Part shown: in pieces, positions 40,357-48,952 of the stretch
Layout of the letters: every line of letters begins with the position of its first letter
Position numbering within the stretch: position 1 is the stretch's first letter
Assembly: GCF_023150065.1 (NCBI RefSeq)
Contig: NZ_JAKLLN010000019.1
Span: 1-64,000, forward strand
Length of the DNA: 64,000 nt
Direction of reading: 5' to 3'
Source: Zoogloea sp.
Lineage (GTDB): Bacteria; Pseudomonadota; Gammaproteobacteria; Burkholderiales; Rhodocyclaceae
The notes under the pieces: generated by a model
Told to the model about the DNA's origin: nothing
The model's database searches: none
Seen by the model: only the letters and a program-made list of their open reading frames with translations
Translations under genes and position numbers: made by a program

Positions 40357-41718
40357 ATGAACAAAACCCTCCTCCTCCACCACGCCGACGTCCTCGTCAC
40401 CATGGACGCCCAGCGCCGCGAGATCCCCGACGGCGCGGTATTCATCCGCAACGGCATCATCGAAGCCGTCGGCCCCACGGCCGAGCTCCCTGATACCGCC
40501 AACGAGATCATCGACCTGCGCGGCCGCATCGTGCTGCCCGGCCTGGTGAACACCCATCACCACATGTACCAGAGCCTGACCCGCGCCGTGCCCGGGGCCC
40601 AGGACGCCGAGCTGTTCGGCTGGCTGCAGACCCTCTACCCCCTGTGGGGCGGGCTGACGCCCGAGATGATCCGCGCCTCCACCCTCACCGCCATGGCCGA
40701 GCTGATCCTGTCGGGCTGCACCACCTCGTCCGACCACCTCTACCTCTACCCCAACGGCAGCCGGCTGGACGACAGCATCGAGGCGGCCCGGGAGATCGGC
40801 ATGCGCTTCCATGCCTGCCGGGGCAGCATGAGCGTGGGGCGCTCGGCGGGGGGCCTGCCGCCGGATCATCTGGTGGAAGACGAAGCCGACATCCTCGCCG
40901 ACAGCCGCCGCCTCATCGAGACCTGGCACGACCCGGCCCGCCACGCCATGCTGCGGGTGGCCCTGGCGCCCTGCTCGCCCTTCTCGGTGAGCACCGAGCT
41001 GATGCGCGAATCGGCCGCACTGGCGCGCAGCTACGGGGTGTCGCTGCACACCCACCTGGCCGAGAACGACAACGACGTGGCCTACAGCCGCGCGCGCTTC
41101 GGCATGACCCCAGCGGAATACGCCGAGAGCCTGGGCTGGGTGGGGCCCGATGTGTGGCACGCCCACTGCGTCAAGCTCGACGACGCCGGCATCGCCCTGT
41201 TTGCCCGCACCGGCACCGGCGTGGCCCACTGCCCCTGCTCCAACATGCGCCTGGCCTCGGGCATCGCCCCCATCCCGGCCCTGCGTGCGGCCGGCGTGGC
41301 GGTGGGCCTGGGGGTGGACGGCTCCGCCTCCAACGACGGCGCCGACCTGCTCGGCGAAGCCCGCCAGGCCATGCTGCTGGCCCGGGTCGGCCACGGCCCG
41401 GCGGCCATGAACGCCCGCCAGGCCCTGGAGCTGGCCACCCTGGGCGGCGCCCGGGTGCTGGGCCGGGACGACATCGGCGCCCTCGCCCCTGGCATGAGCG
41501 CCGACCTGATCGCCTTCCGCGCCGACACCCTGGCCCTCTCCGGCGGCGCCGTGCACGACCCGGTGGCCGCCCTGGTGTTCTGCGCGCCGGAGCGCGTGGA
41601 CCTGAGCCTCATCAACGGCCGCCCGGTGGTGGTGGACGGCACCCTGCAGACGGTGGACCTGGGCCGCGTGGTCCACCACCATAACCACCTTGCCCGCCAG
41701 CTGGCCGAAGCCCTGTGA
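40357..41718 (+). CDS. amidohydrolase, 8-oxoguanine deaminase-like
   Basis: 453 residues from MNKTLLLHHADVLV. It has the amidohydrolase fold of the cytosine/8-oxoguanine deaminase group: Zn ligands in VNTHHHMYQS near 63-70, HTHLAEND near 230, WHAHCVKL near 268, then GLGVDGSASNDGADLLGEARQAML near 315. Family members like PA0142 deaminate 8-oxoguanine. The YP-L-W segment (LQTLYPLWGGLTPEMI) and VDGSASNDG fit that subgroup best. Isoguanine or guanine cannot be excluded. Coding runs to a GTGA/ATG junction with the guanine deaminase gene. Confidence 0.85.
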   Translation: MNKTLLLHHADVLVTMDAQRREIPDGAVFIRNGIIEAVGPTAELPDTANEIIDLRGRIVLPGLVNTHHHMYQSLTRAVPGAQDAELFGWLQTLYPLWGGLTPEMIRASTLTAMAELILSGCTTSSDHLYLYPNGSRLDDSIEAAREIGMRFHACRGSMSVGRSAGGLPPDHLVEDEADILADSRRLIETWHDPARHAMLRVALAPCSPFSVSTELMRESAALARSYGVSLHTHLAENDNDVAYSRARFGMTPAEYAESLGWVGPDVWHAHCVKLDDAGIALFARTGTGVAHCPCSNMRLASGIAPIPALRAAGVAVGLGVDGSASNDGADLLGEARQAMLLARVGHGPAAMNARQALELATLGGARVLGRDDIGALAPGMSADLIAFRADTLALSGGAVHDPVAALVFCAPERVDLSLINGRPVVVDGTLQTVDLGRVVHHHNHLARQLAEAL

Positions 41719-41723
41719 AGCCC

Positions 41724-43040
41724 ATGCCCGACACCCACATCCTGGTCCGCGGCCAGATCCTCCACTACCTGAACGACCCCGGCCCGGCGGACGACCCGAG
41801 CGCCTGGGAGTTCTTCGACGACGGCGCCCTGTGGATCACCAACGGCCACATCCACGCCGTCGGCCCCTGGGCCGCCCTCCGCGCCAACATGCCGCCGGAC
41901 GTGCGCGACGCGGCGGCATTTCATGACTACCGGGGCAAGCTGGTACTGCCCGGCCTGGTGGACACCCACATCCACTACCCCCAGGCCGGCGTGATCGGCT
42001 CCTACGGGCGCCAGCTGCTGGACTGGCTCAACGACTACACCTTCCCCGCCGAAGCGCGCTTTGCCGACTATTCCGTGGCCGAGAAGACCGCCAACTTCGT
42101 GGTGGATCGCCTGCTCGCCCACGGCACCACCACCGCATCCGTCTTTGCCACCGTCCATGCCCACTCGGTGGACGCCTTCTTCCGGGCGGCCGACGCCAAA
42201 AACCTGCGCATGCTGTGCGGCAAGGTGCTGATGGACCGCAACTGCCCCGACACCCTGCAGGACACCGCCGAATCGGGCCGCGCCGACAGCCAGGCCCTGA
42301 TCGAACGCTGGCACGGCAAAGGCCGCCTGGGCTACACCCTGACCCCGCGCTTCGCCCCCACCTCCACCCGCGAACAGCTGCAGGCCACCGGCGAACTCTT
42401 TGCGTCCCGCCCCGACCTGCACCTGCAGACCCACCTGGCCGAAAACCGCGCCGAGATCGACTGGGTGCGGCAGCTCTTCCCCGAGCGCAGCAGCTACCTG
42501 GACGTCTATGCCCACTACGGCCTGCTCGCCCCGCGGACGATCTACGGCCACTGCATCCACCTCTCCGACGCCGAACGCCGCGAGATGGCCGCCAGCGGCG
42601 CCGCCGCCGCCTTCTGCCCCACCTCCAACTTCTTCCTCGGCAGCGGCGCCTTCGACTACGCCGCCAGCACCGCCGCCGGCCTGCGCGTGGGCCTCGCCAC
42701 CGACGTGGGCGGCGGCACCGGCTTCAGCCTGATCCGCACCCTCGGCCAGGCCTACGAGGCCAGCCAGATCCACGGCACCCCGCTATCCGCCATGCGCGGC
42801 TGGTACCTCGCCACCCTGGGCGGCGCCCGCGCCCTCTACCTGGACGACCACATCGGCAACTTCCAGCCCGGCCGCGAAGCCGACTTCACCGTCCTCGACT
42901 GGACCGCCTCGCCCGAACTGGCCTGGCGCATGGACACCACCACCCGCCTCGCCGAAAGGCTGTTCGCGCTGATGATTCTGGGGGATGAGCGATGCGTGGT
43001 GGCGACGCATGTGATGGGGGAGCGGGTGGGCTGGGGTTGA
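41724..43040 (+). CDS. guaD: guanine deaminase
   Basis: 438 residues from MPDTHILVRGQIL (a GTG at 41715, overlapping the previous stop, would add MKP). Amidohydrolase motifs are complete: LPGLVDTHIHYPQAG near 75-90, LQTHLAENRAEIDWV near 235, YGHCIHLSD near 275 and LATDVGGGTGFSLI near 320. The body matches guanine deaminase, which turns guanine into xanthine for XdhAB. The context (8-oxoguanine-deaminase-like neighbour, purine ABC transporter, xdhABC) supports this. Confidence 0.93.
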   Translation: MPDTHILVRGQILHYLNDPGPADDPSAWEFFDDGALWITNGHIHAVGPWAALRANMPPDVRDAAAFHDYRGKLVLPGLVDTHIHYPQAGVIGSYGRQLLDWLNDYTFPAEARFADYSVAEKTANFVVDRLLAHGTTTASVFATVHAHSVDAFFRAADAKNLRMLCGKVLMDRNCPDTLQDTAESGRADSQALIERWHGKGRLGYTLTPRFAPTSTREQLQATGELFASRPDLHLQTHLAENRAEIDWVRQLFPERSSYLDVYAHYGLLAPRTIYGHCIHLSDAERREMAASGAAAAFCPTSNFFLGSGAFDYAASTAAGLRVGLATDVGGGTGFSLIRTLGQAYEASQIHGTPLSAMRGWYLATLGGARALYLDDHIGNFQPGREADFTVLDWTASPELAWRMDTTTRLAERLFALMILGDERCVVATHVMGERVGWG

Positions 43041-43087
43041 ACGCCTCCCCAAGATCAGCCGGGATACGATGCAAGCACGCTCCCATC

Positions 43088-43447
43088 TCAGGCGGGGAGC
43101 CCCTTCGGATTCACCCCATACTCGTTACTCCCCGCCTGGCTGTCCTGCACGGCAAAGTAGATCAGCACCAGCGCGCCGATCAGGGGCACCAGCATCAGCA
43201 GGGCCCACCAGCCGGATTTGCCGATGTCGTGGAGGCGGCGTACCGTCACGCCGACGCTGGGCAGCAGCACGCCGAGGCTGTAGATGCCCGACAGCACGTC
43301 GCCCAGGCCGCCTTCGCCGCCGCCGCCCACCAGCTGCAGCACGATCATGATGATCAGGTTGAAGAGGGTGAACATCCAGTATTCCTTGCGCTGGGCGCGC
43401 CCCTTGAAGTCGGCGTACTGCTTGAGTGCTTTCAGATACCACTGCAT
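43088..43447 (-). CDS. DUF805 family membrane protein
   Basis: 119 residues from MQWYLKALKQYADF; upstream codons are not protein-like and GGAGATTT lies before the ATG. The DUF805 pattern is clear: KGRAQRKEYWMFTLFN near 14-30, then a first helix (LIIMIVLQLVG), RRLHDIGKSGWWALLMLVPLIGALVLIYFAV near 70-100, and a short polar tail. It is an inner-membrane protein of unknown function. It converges on guaD and has no operon partner. Confidence 0.9.
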   Translation of the reverse strand: MQWYLKALKQYADFKGRAQRKEYWMFTLFNLIIMIVLQLVGGGGEGGLGDVLSGIYSLGVLLPSVGVTVRRLHDIGKSGWWALLMLVPLIGALVLIYFAVQDSQAGSNEYGVNPKGLPA

Positions 43448-43577
43448 GGAAATCTCCCTGTGCATGTCAAAAGGATGGGCCCGGGAACGATAGCATGGGC
43501 AGGGTGACGGACACGCGGGGGCGTCGGGCTTTCCTTCGTCCGCCAGCCGGGCTACCTTCGGCCATCCGCCTGCTCCG

Positions 43578-44786
43578 ATGCATTCCATGCCGCCCATCCT
43601 CCGCGCCCTCAACTCCCGCAATTACCGCATCTACTTCGCCGGCCAGCTGATCTCTCTGGCGGGCACCTGGATGCAGCAGGTGGCCATGGTGTGGCTGGCC
43701 TACCGGCTCACCGGGTCGGCGCTGGTGCTGGGCACGGTGGGCTTTGCCAGCCAGTTCCCGATCCTGGTCTTCAGCGCCATCGGCGGGGTGATCACCGACC
43801 GCTTCGACAAACGCCGCCTGCTGCTGGCCACCCAGGCCCTGTCCATGGTGCAGGCCCTGGGGCTGGCGCTTCTGGCCTGGCAGGGCAGCGCCACGCCGGC
43901 GCACCTGATTGCGCTGGCCTTCGGGCTGGGCCTGATCAATGCGCTGGACGTGCCGACCCGCCAGGCCATCGCGGTGCAACTGGTGGACGACAAGGCCGAC
44001 CTGCCCAACGCCATCGCCCTCAACTCCTTCCTGATGAACGCGGCGCGCTTTGTCGGCCCGAGCCTGGCCGGCTTTGTGGTGGCGCTGGCCGGCGAGGCGG
44101 TGTGCTTCCTGCTCAACGGCCTGTCCTATCTGGCGGTGCTGCTGGCGCTGCTGGCCATCCGCCTGCCGGCCGGGGAGGCGCGCAAGCCCCCCGCGCCGCC
44201 GCTCCAGGCCCTGCACGAGGGCCTGGCCTACGCCGCCGGGCAGGCGGAGATCCGCGCCTCGCTGCTGCTGGTGGCCACCGTCAGCTTTCTGGCGGCGCCC
44301 TACGTGGTGCTGATGCCGCTCTTCGCCCGGGAGATTTTCGGCGGCGATGCGCGCCTGTACGGGCTGCTGCTGGGCTGCTCGGGGGCCGGCTCGCTGCTCG
44401 GCAGCGCCTATCTGGCCAGCCGCCAGGACACCTCCGGCCTGACCCGCAAGGTGGCCCTGGCGGCGCCGGCGGTGGGCGTCTGCGTGGCGCTGTTCGCCCT
44501 GTCACCGGCCCTGTGGATGGCGATGCCGGTGCTGCTGGCCCTGGGCCTCGTCATCATCGTCACCGTGGCGGGCAGCAACACGCTGATCCAGACCCGGGTG
44601 GACAACGCCTTCCGGGGTCGGGTGATGGCCCTGTTCACCATGGCCTTTCTCGGCGTGGCGCCGCTGGGAAGCTTTGCGGTGGGCAGCCTCGCCCATGCCT
44701 TCGGCGTGCGCCCGACCTTGGTTCTGTGCGGCCTGCTGACGGTGGCGGCGGGTCTGTACTACCGGCACCGGGCAAGCCGCAGCTAG
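43578..44786 (+). CDS. MFS transporter (EntS/MFS_3-like)
   Basis: 402 residues. Twelve hydrophobic segments in two sets of six. The N-terminal NSRNYRIYFAGQLISLAGTWMQQVAMVWLAYRLTGSALVLGTVGFASQFPILVFSAIGGVITDR and the RFDKRRLLLATQ loop match the MFS_3 group (enterobactin exporter-like and related putative exporters). Later features include RQAIAVQLV near 130 and SNTLIQTRV near 330. The substrate is not readable. GTG or ATG starts nearby would change only a few residues. Confidence 0.88.
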   Translation: MHSMPPILRALNSRNYRIYFAGQLISLAGTWMQQVAMVWLAYRLTGSALVLGTVGFASQFPILVFSAIGGVITDRFDKRRLLLATQALSMVQALGLALLAWQGSATPAHLIALAFGLGLINALDVPTRQAIAVQLVDDKADLPNAIALNSFLMNAARFVGPSLAGFVVALAGEAVCFLLNGLSYLAVLLALLAIRLPAGEARKPPAPPLQALHEGLAYAAGQAEIRASLLLVATVSFLAAPYVVLMPLFAREIFGGDARLYGLLLGCSGAGSLLGSAYLASRQDTSGLTRKVALAAPAVGVCVALFALSPALWMAMPVLLALGLVIIVTVAGSNTLIQTRVDNAFRGRVMALFTMAFLGVAPLGSFAVGSLAHAFGVRPTLVLCGLLTVAAGLYYRHRASRS

Positions 44787-44826
44787 ACCATGCGGATATT
44801 TGCGCGTCACAGCCCTGGCCGGACTA

Positions 44827-44880
44827 CCCAAAATGGGCTTTTACGCCTTGCGGGGCCGGGGTGCTAGCCCTTATTTTGGG
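44827..44880. promoter_or_regulatory. large imperfect inverted repeat upstream of the diguanylate cyclase gene
   Basis: CCCAAAATGGGCT (44827-44839) pairs with AGCCCTTATTTTGGG (44866-44880) with a two-base bulge around a GC-rich loop. It lies 35 bases before the ATG at 44915. It may terminate the MFS transcript, form an mRNA leader structure or bind a regulator; no T-run follows. Confidence 0.55.
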
Positions 44881-44914
44881 CGTCCAACAACAATAATTCC
44901 AAGGGAGGGCCCCC

Positions 44915-46291
44915 ATGCCGCAGAGCTCACGACTGGCCAGCCAGACCTGGCAGATCCTTTCCGAAACCTGCTCCGACACCATCCGCGACGCCGTCGCCCG
45001 CATCATCCAGCGTGACAAGGCCGACCTGGCCGCCGCCTTCTACACCTACATGCTTCAGGACGAAGGGGCCAAACCCTTCCTCTCCGTCACCACGGTCGAA
45101 GCCCGCCTCAAGCCCGGCCTGCAGCGCTGGCTGGAGGTGCTCTTCCAGCACCGCAGCGTAGAGGAGCTGGCCGCCGCCCTGGCCCTGCAGCGCCACGTAG
45201 GTGAAGTCCATGCCCGGGCCCAGATCCCCGTCAACCTGGTGGCCCGGGGCCTGCGCCTGCTCAAGCACGAGATCAACACCCGCCTGCTCGACACGCCCCT
45301 CGACCGCACCGAGCTGGTCAATGCCGTGCTTTACGTGGACCGCCTCACCGACGTGGCCTTCGAAGAGATGAGCGCCGCCTTCATGCTGTCGTCCGAGCGC
45401 GGGGTGCGCACCGACGAGGCCTACCGCATGTTCGCCGCCGGGCGCGACCTGGCCCTGGAGCGGGAGAAGCAGTCGGTGGCCGTCCTGGAATGGGAGGCCC
45501 GCTTCTACCGCATGCTGGCGGCCGGCTCGTCCTTCGACGACATCCCCAGCCTGAAGGACTCTGAGTTCGGCCTGTGGCTCTACCACAAGGCCCCGCTGCT
45601 CTTTGACGAAACCCGCGAGCTGCCCCTGATCGGCGAATGTGTCGAGCGCATCGACCAGTCCCTTTTTCCGCAGCTGGTGTTCGGCCGCGACAAGGATCTG
45701 CACTCCGACACCAATCGTGCGCTGGCCAAGGCGGTGCTGGTGGAGGTGGACCAGATCAAGTTCCTTCTACGCTCCATGTTCGACCGCCTGGTGGACCTGG
45801 ACGTGGGCCGGGACGTGCTCACCCAGCTCTTCAACCGGCGCTTCCTGCCCTCCATCCTGAAGCGCGAGATCAGCCTGTCGCGCCGCTCCGACAGCCAGTT
45901 CTGCGTTCTGATGCTCGACATCGACCACTTCAAGCGGGTCAACGATGAGCACGGCCACGATGCCGGCGACCGGGTGCTGCAGCATGTGGCCGGGCAGCTC
46001 ATGAACCAGGTGCGGGGCGGCGACTTCGTGTTTCGCTACGGTGGGGAGGAGTTCCTCGTGGTGCTGGCCGCCATCGACGAGGAGCAGGCCAGAAACGTCG
46101 CCGACAAGATCCGCCAGCGCATCGCCGAGATGGAGGTTCCCCTGGCCGCGAGCCAGAACCTGCGCGTGACCATCAGCATCGGCATTGCCGTGAACGACGG
46201 GCACCCGGACTACCAACGCATCATCGAACGGGCCGACCGGGCCCTCTACGCAGCCAAGGAGACCGGGCGCAACCGGGTCGTCGCAGCCTGA
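44915..46291 (+). CDS. globin-coupled diguanylate cyclase (DosC-like)
   Basis: 458 residues. An N-terminal globin-coupled sensor domain covers about 1-155; the likely heme His lies in ALQRHVGEVHARAQIP near residue 96 (EVHAR context as in DosC). A middle helical domain runs to about 295. The GGDEF domain starts near RDVLTQLFNRRF and has the active GGEEF (YGGEEFLVV) and an upstream RGGD five residues before it, which is the inhibitory I-site RxxD. It should make c-di-GMP in response to O2 or redox. AAGGGAGGGC lies before the ATG. It looks fully functional. Confidence 0.92.
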   Translation: MPQSSRLASQTWQILSETCSDTIRDAVARIIQRDKADLAAAFYTYMLQDEGAKPFLSVTTVEARLKPGLQRWLEVLFQHRSVEELAAALALQRHVGEVHARAQIPVNLVARGLRLLKHEINTRLLDTPLDRTELVNAVLYVDRLTDVAFEEMSAAFMLSSERGVRTDEAYRMFAAGRDLALEREKQSVAVLEWEARFYRMLAAGSSFDDIPSLKDSEFGLWLYHKAPLLFDETRELPLIGECVERIDQSLFPQLVFGRDKDLHSDTNRALAKAVLVEVDQIKFLLRSMFDRLVDLDVGRDVLTQLFNRRFLPSILKREISLSRRSDSQFCVLMLDIDHFKRVNDEHGHDAGDRVLQHVAGQLMNQVRGGDFVFRYGGEEFLVVLAAIDEEQARNVADKIRQRIAEMEVPLAASQNLRVTISIGIAVNDGHPDYQRIIERADRALYAAKETGRNRVVAA

Positions 46292-46383
46292 GCGACCCGG
46301 GCCCGATCGGGGGCTCGGCCCGGCGGGCCATCCCCGCTATCATTCCGGCCTCACCCCTTCAGGCCTGTGGGCCGGAAACCACC

Positions 46384-48312
46384 ATGACCAAAACCAGCGG
46401 CGCTCCGGCTACATCCCGGGCCGCGCCCCGCGTGCTGTCGCTCATCCCGCCGATGACGCAGCTCAACACGCCCTACCCGTCCACCGCCTATCTCACCGGC
46501 TTTCTGCGCAGCCGGGGCGTGGACGCGGTACAGGACGACCTGGCCCTGCGGCTGGTCCTCACCCTGTTCTCGCCCACGGGGCTGGAAGCCCTGCGCGAGC
46601 GGGCCCGGGCGCTCCCTGGCAAGAAGCGCTCGGCCACCCTGCAGACCTTCGAGGCCGCCTTCGACCGCTACCGGGCCACCATCGCCCCGGCCATCGCCTT
46701 CCTGCAGGGGCGCGACCCGACCCTGGCCCACCGCATCGCCAGCCGCGCCTTTCTGCCCGAGGGGCCTCGCTTTGCCTCGCTGGACGCCTACTACGACCCG
46801 GATGGCGGCGACCCGCTGGCCTGGGCCTTCGGCGCCCTGGGCGTGCAGGACAAGGCCCGCCACCTGGCCACCCTCTACCTCAACGACCTGGCCGATGTGC
46901 TGCGCGAGGCCGGCGACCCGCGCTTCGAGTTCGTGCGCTACGCCGAATCCCTGGCCATGGCCCAGCCCAGCTTCGAGCCCCTGGCCACGGCCCTGGCGGC
47001 GCCCCCGACCCTGGTGGATGACACCCTCGAGGCCCTCACCCGCGAGGCCATCGCGCGCCATCAGCCCCAGGTGGTGCTGCTGTCGGTGCCCTTCCCCGGC
47101 TCGGTGTACGCCGCCTTCCGCATCGCCCAGACCCTCAAGGCCCACCACCCGGCCATCGTCACCGTGCTGGGCGGCGGCTTTGTGAACACCGAACTGCGTG
47201 AGCTCGCCGAGCCGCGGGTCTTCGACTACTTCGACTACATCACCCTGGACGACGGCGAGCGCCCCCTGCTGGCCCTGCTGGAGCACCTGGCCGGCAAGCG
47301 CGGGCGCTCACGCCTGGTGCGCACCTATGTGCGCGAGGAGGGCCAGGTGCGCTACATCAACCTGGCCGAGCCCGACGTGCCCTTTGCCGAGGTCGGCACC
47401 CCCACCTGGGACGGCCTGCCCCTGGACGGCTACCTGTCCATCCTCGACATGCTCAACCCCATGCACCGCATGTGGTCGGACGGGCGCTGGAACAAGCTCA
47501 CCGTGGCCCACGGCTGCTACTGGAAGAAATGCAGCTTCTGCGACGTAAGCCTCGACTACATCGGCCGCTACGACGCCGCCGGCGCCGACCTGCTGGTGGA
47601 CCGCATCGAGGCCATCGTGGCCGAGACCGGCCAGACCGGATTTCACTTTGTGGACGAGGCCGCCCCGCCCAAGGTGCTCAAGGCCCTGGCTGACGAGCTG
47701 GCCCGGCGCAACCGGGCGATCTCGTGGTGGGGCAACATCCGCTTCGAGAAATCCTTCACCCCCGAGCTGTGCCAGCAGCTGGCCGACAGCGGCTGCATCG
47801 CCATCTCCGGCGGCCTGGAGGTGGCCTCGGACCGGCTGCTCAAGCTGATGAAAAAGGGCGTGTCGGTGGATCAGGTGGCGCGGGTCACCAAGGGCTTCAG
47901 CGACGCCGGCATCCTGGTGCATGCCTACCTGATGTACGGCTTCCCCACCCAGACCGTGCAGGACACCGTGGACGCGCTGGAATACGTGCGCCAGCTCTTC
48001 GACGCGGGCTGCATCCAGTCGGGCTTCTTCCACCGCTTCGTGTGCACCGTGCACTCGCCGGTGGGCCAGAACCCCGACGAGTACGGCGTCAAGCTCAAAC
48101 CCCTGCCGCCGATCCGCTTCGCCAAGAACGACGTGGGCTTCATCGACCCCACCGGGGTGGACCACGACGCGCTGGGCGTGGCCCTCAACAAGGCGCTCTA
48201 CAACTACATGCACGGCATCGGCCTGGACGAAGATGTGCGCAGCTGGTTCGATGTGCGGGTGCCCAAGGCCCGCGTGCCGAAGAACTTCATCGGGCGGGCG
48301 CTGGGCTACTGA
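46384..48312 (+). CDS. B12-binding-domain radical SAM protein of unknown function
   Basis: 642 residues. The N-terminal about 310 residues contain a cobalamin-binding-like Rossmann domain (VVLLSVPFPGSVYAAFRIAQTLKAHHPAIVTVLGGGFVNTELRE). The radical-SAM core follows: the cluster motif CYWKKCSFCD near residue 379-388 (CxxxCxFC), then FHFVDEAAPPKVL, WWGNIRFEKSFTPELC, ISGGLEVASDRLL and HAYLMYGFPTQT. The C-terminal tail (VGLNKA...VRSWFDVRVPKARVPKNFIGRAL) is distinctive. Related proteins are annotated only as radical SAM proteins. It stands alone between the diguanylate cyclase and a two-component pair. Confidence 0.85.
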   Translation: MTKTSGAPATSRAAPRVLSLIPPMTQLNTPYPSTAYLTGFLRSRGVDAVQDDLALRLVLTLFSPTGLEALRERARALPGKKRSATLQTFEAAFDRYRATIAPAIAFLQGRDPTLAHRIASRAFLPEGPRFASLDAYYDPDGGDPLAWAFGALGVQDKARHLATLYLNDLADVLREAGDPRFEFVRYAESLAMAQPSFEPLATALAAPPTLVDDTLEALTREAIARHQPQVVLLSVPFPGSVYAAFRIAQTLKAHHPAIVTVLGGGFVNTELRELAEPRVFDYFDYITLDDGERPLLALLEHLAGKRGRSRLVRTYVREEGQVRYINLAEPDVPFAEVGTPTWDGLPLDGYLSILDMLNPMHRMWSDGRWNKLTVAHGCYWKKCSFCDVSLDYIGRYDAAGADLLVDRIEAIVAETGQTGFHFVDEAAPPKVLKALADELARRNRAISWWGNIRFEKSFTPELCQQLADSGCIAISGGLEVASDRLLKLMKKGVSVDQVARVTKGFSDAGILVHAYLMYGFPTQTVQDTVDALEYVRQLFDAGCIQSGFFHRFVCTVHSPVGQNPDEYGVKLKPLPPIRFAKNDVGFIDPTGVDHDALGVALNKALYNYMHGIGLDEDVRSWFDVRVPKARVPKNFIGRALGY

Positions 48313-48325
48313 GGCCCCGGCAGGC

Positions 48326-48952
48326 TCAGATCAGCTGGTTGGCGATGGCGTAGCGGGTCAGGTCGGCGTTGCTCTCCATCTCCAGCTTTTCCAGGATGCG
48401 GGCGCGGTAGGTGCTGATGGTGTTGGGGCTGAGCTCGAGCTGCTCGGCGATGCCGGCAATCGACTTGCCCCCCGCCAGCAGGCACATCACCTGGTATTCC
48501 CGGTTGGAGAGTTTCTCGTGGGCGGCGCTGACCGACTGGTCGGCGGCACCCTGGGCAACCCGGTAGAGCAGCTCCGGGGAGAAATGCTTGCGCCCCCGGG
48601 CCAGCTTGCGCAGGGCCTCGATGAGGGTTTCCGGCGGGCTCTCCTTGCTCACGTAGCCATCGGCTCCGGCCTTGATGCTGCGCACCGCCAGGCTCTCCTC
48701 GGGCAGCATGCTGAGGATGAGCACCGGGGTGTGGCGATTGAAGCTGCGGAACTGCTTGGTCAGCTCGAGCCCGTTCTGGTCCGGCAGGTTGATGTCCAGC
48801 ACCACCACGTCGTAGTGCTCGTTGCGCAGGTAGTCCAGGGCCTCGGCCGCAGTGCGGGCTTCGTGGCGGATCACGAAACCCTGGCCGGGCAGCAGCACCT
48901 GAGCCAGGCCCTGGCGGATGAGGGGGTGGTCATCCACGATCAGCAGGTTCAT
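48326..48952 (-). CDS. LuxR/NarL-family response regulator
   Basis: 208 residues. The receiver domain has IVDDH at 4-8, phosphoacceptor Asp in VVVLDINLPDQNG near 53, LILSM near 80 and VSKESPPE near 102. A LuxR HTH occupies about 145-208 (LSNREYQVMCLLAGGKSIAGIAEQLELSPNTISTYRARILEKLEM). The start overlaps the stop of the sensor kinase gene at 48949 by ATGA, so the two are translationally coupled and form a two-component pair. Confidence 0.95.
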   Translation of the reverse strand: MNLLIVDDHPLIRQGLAQVLLPGQGFVIRHEARTAAEALDYLRNEHYDVVVLDINLPDQNGLELTKQFRSFNRHTPVLILSMLPEESLAVRSIKAGADGYVSKESPPETLIEALRKLARGRKHFSPELLYRVAQGAADQSVSAAHEKLSNREYQVMCLLAGGKSIAGIAEQLELSPNTISTYRARILEKLEMESNADLTRYAIANQLI

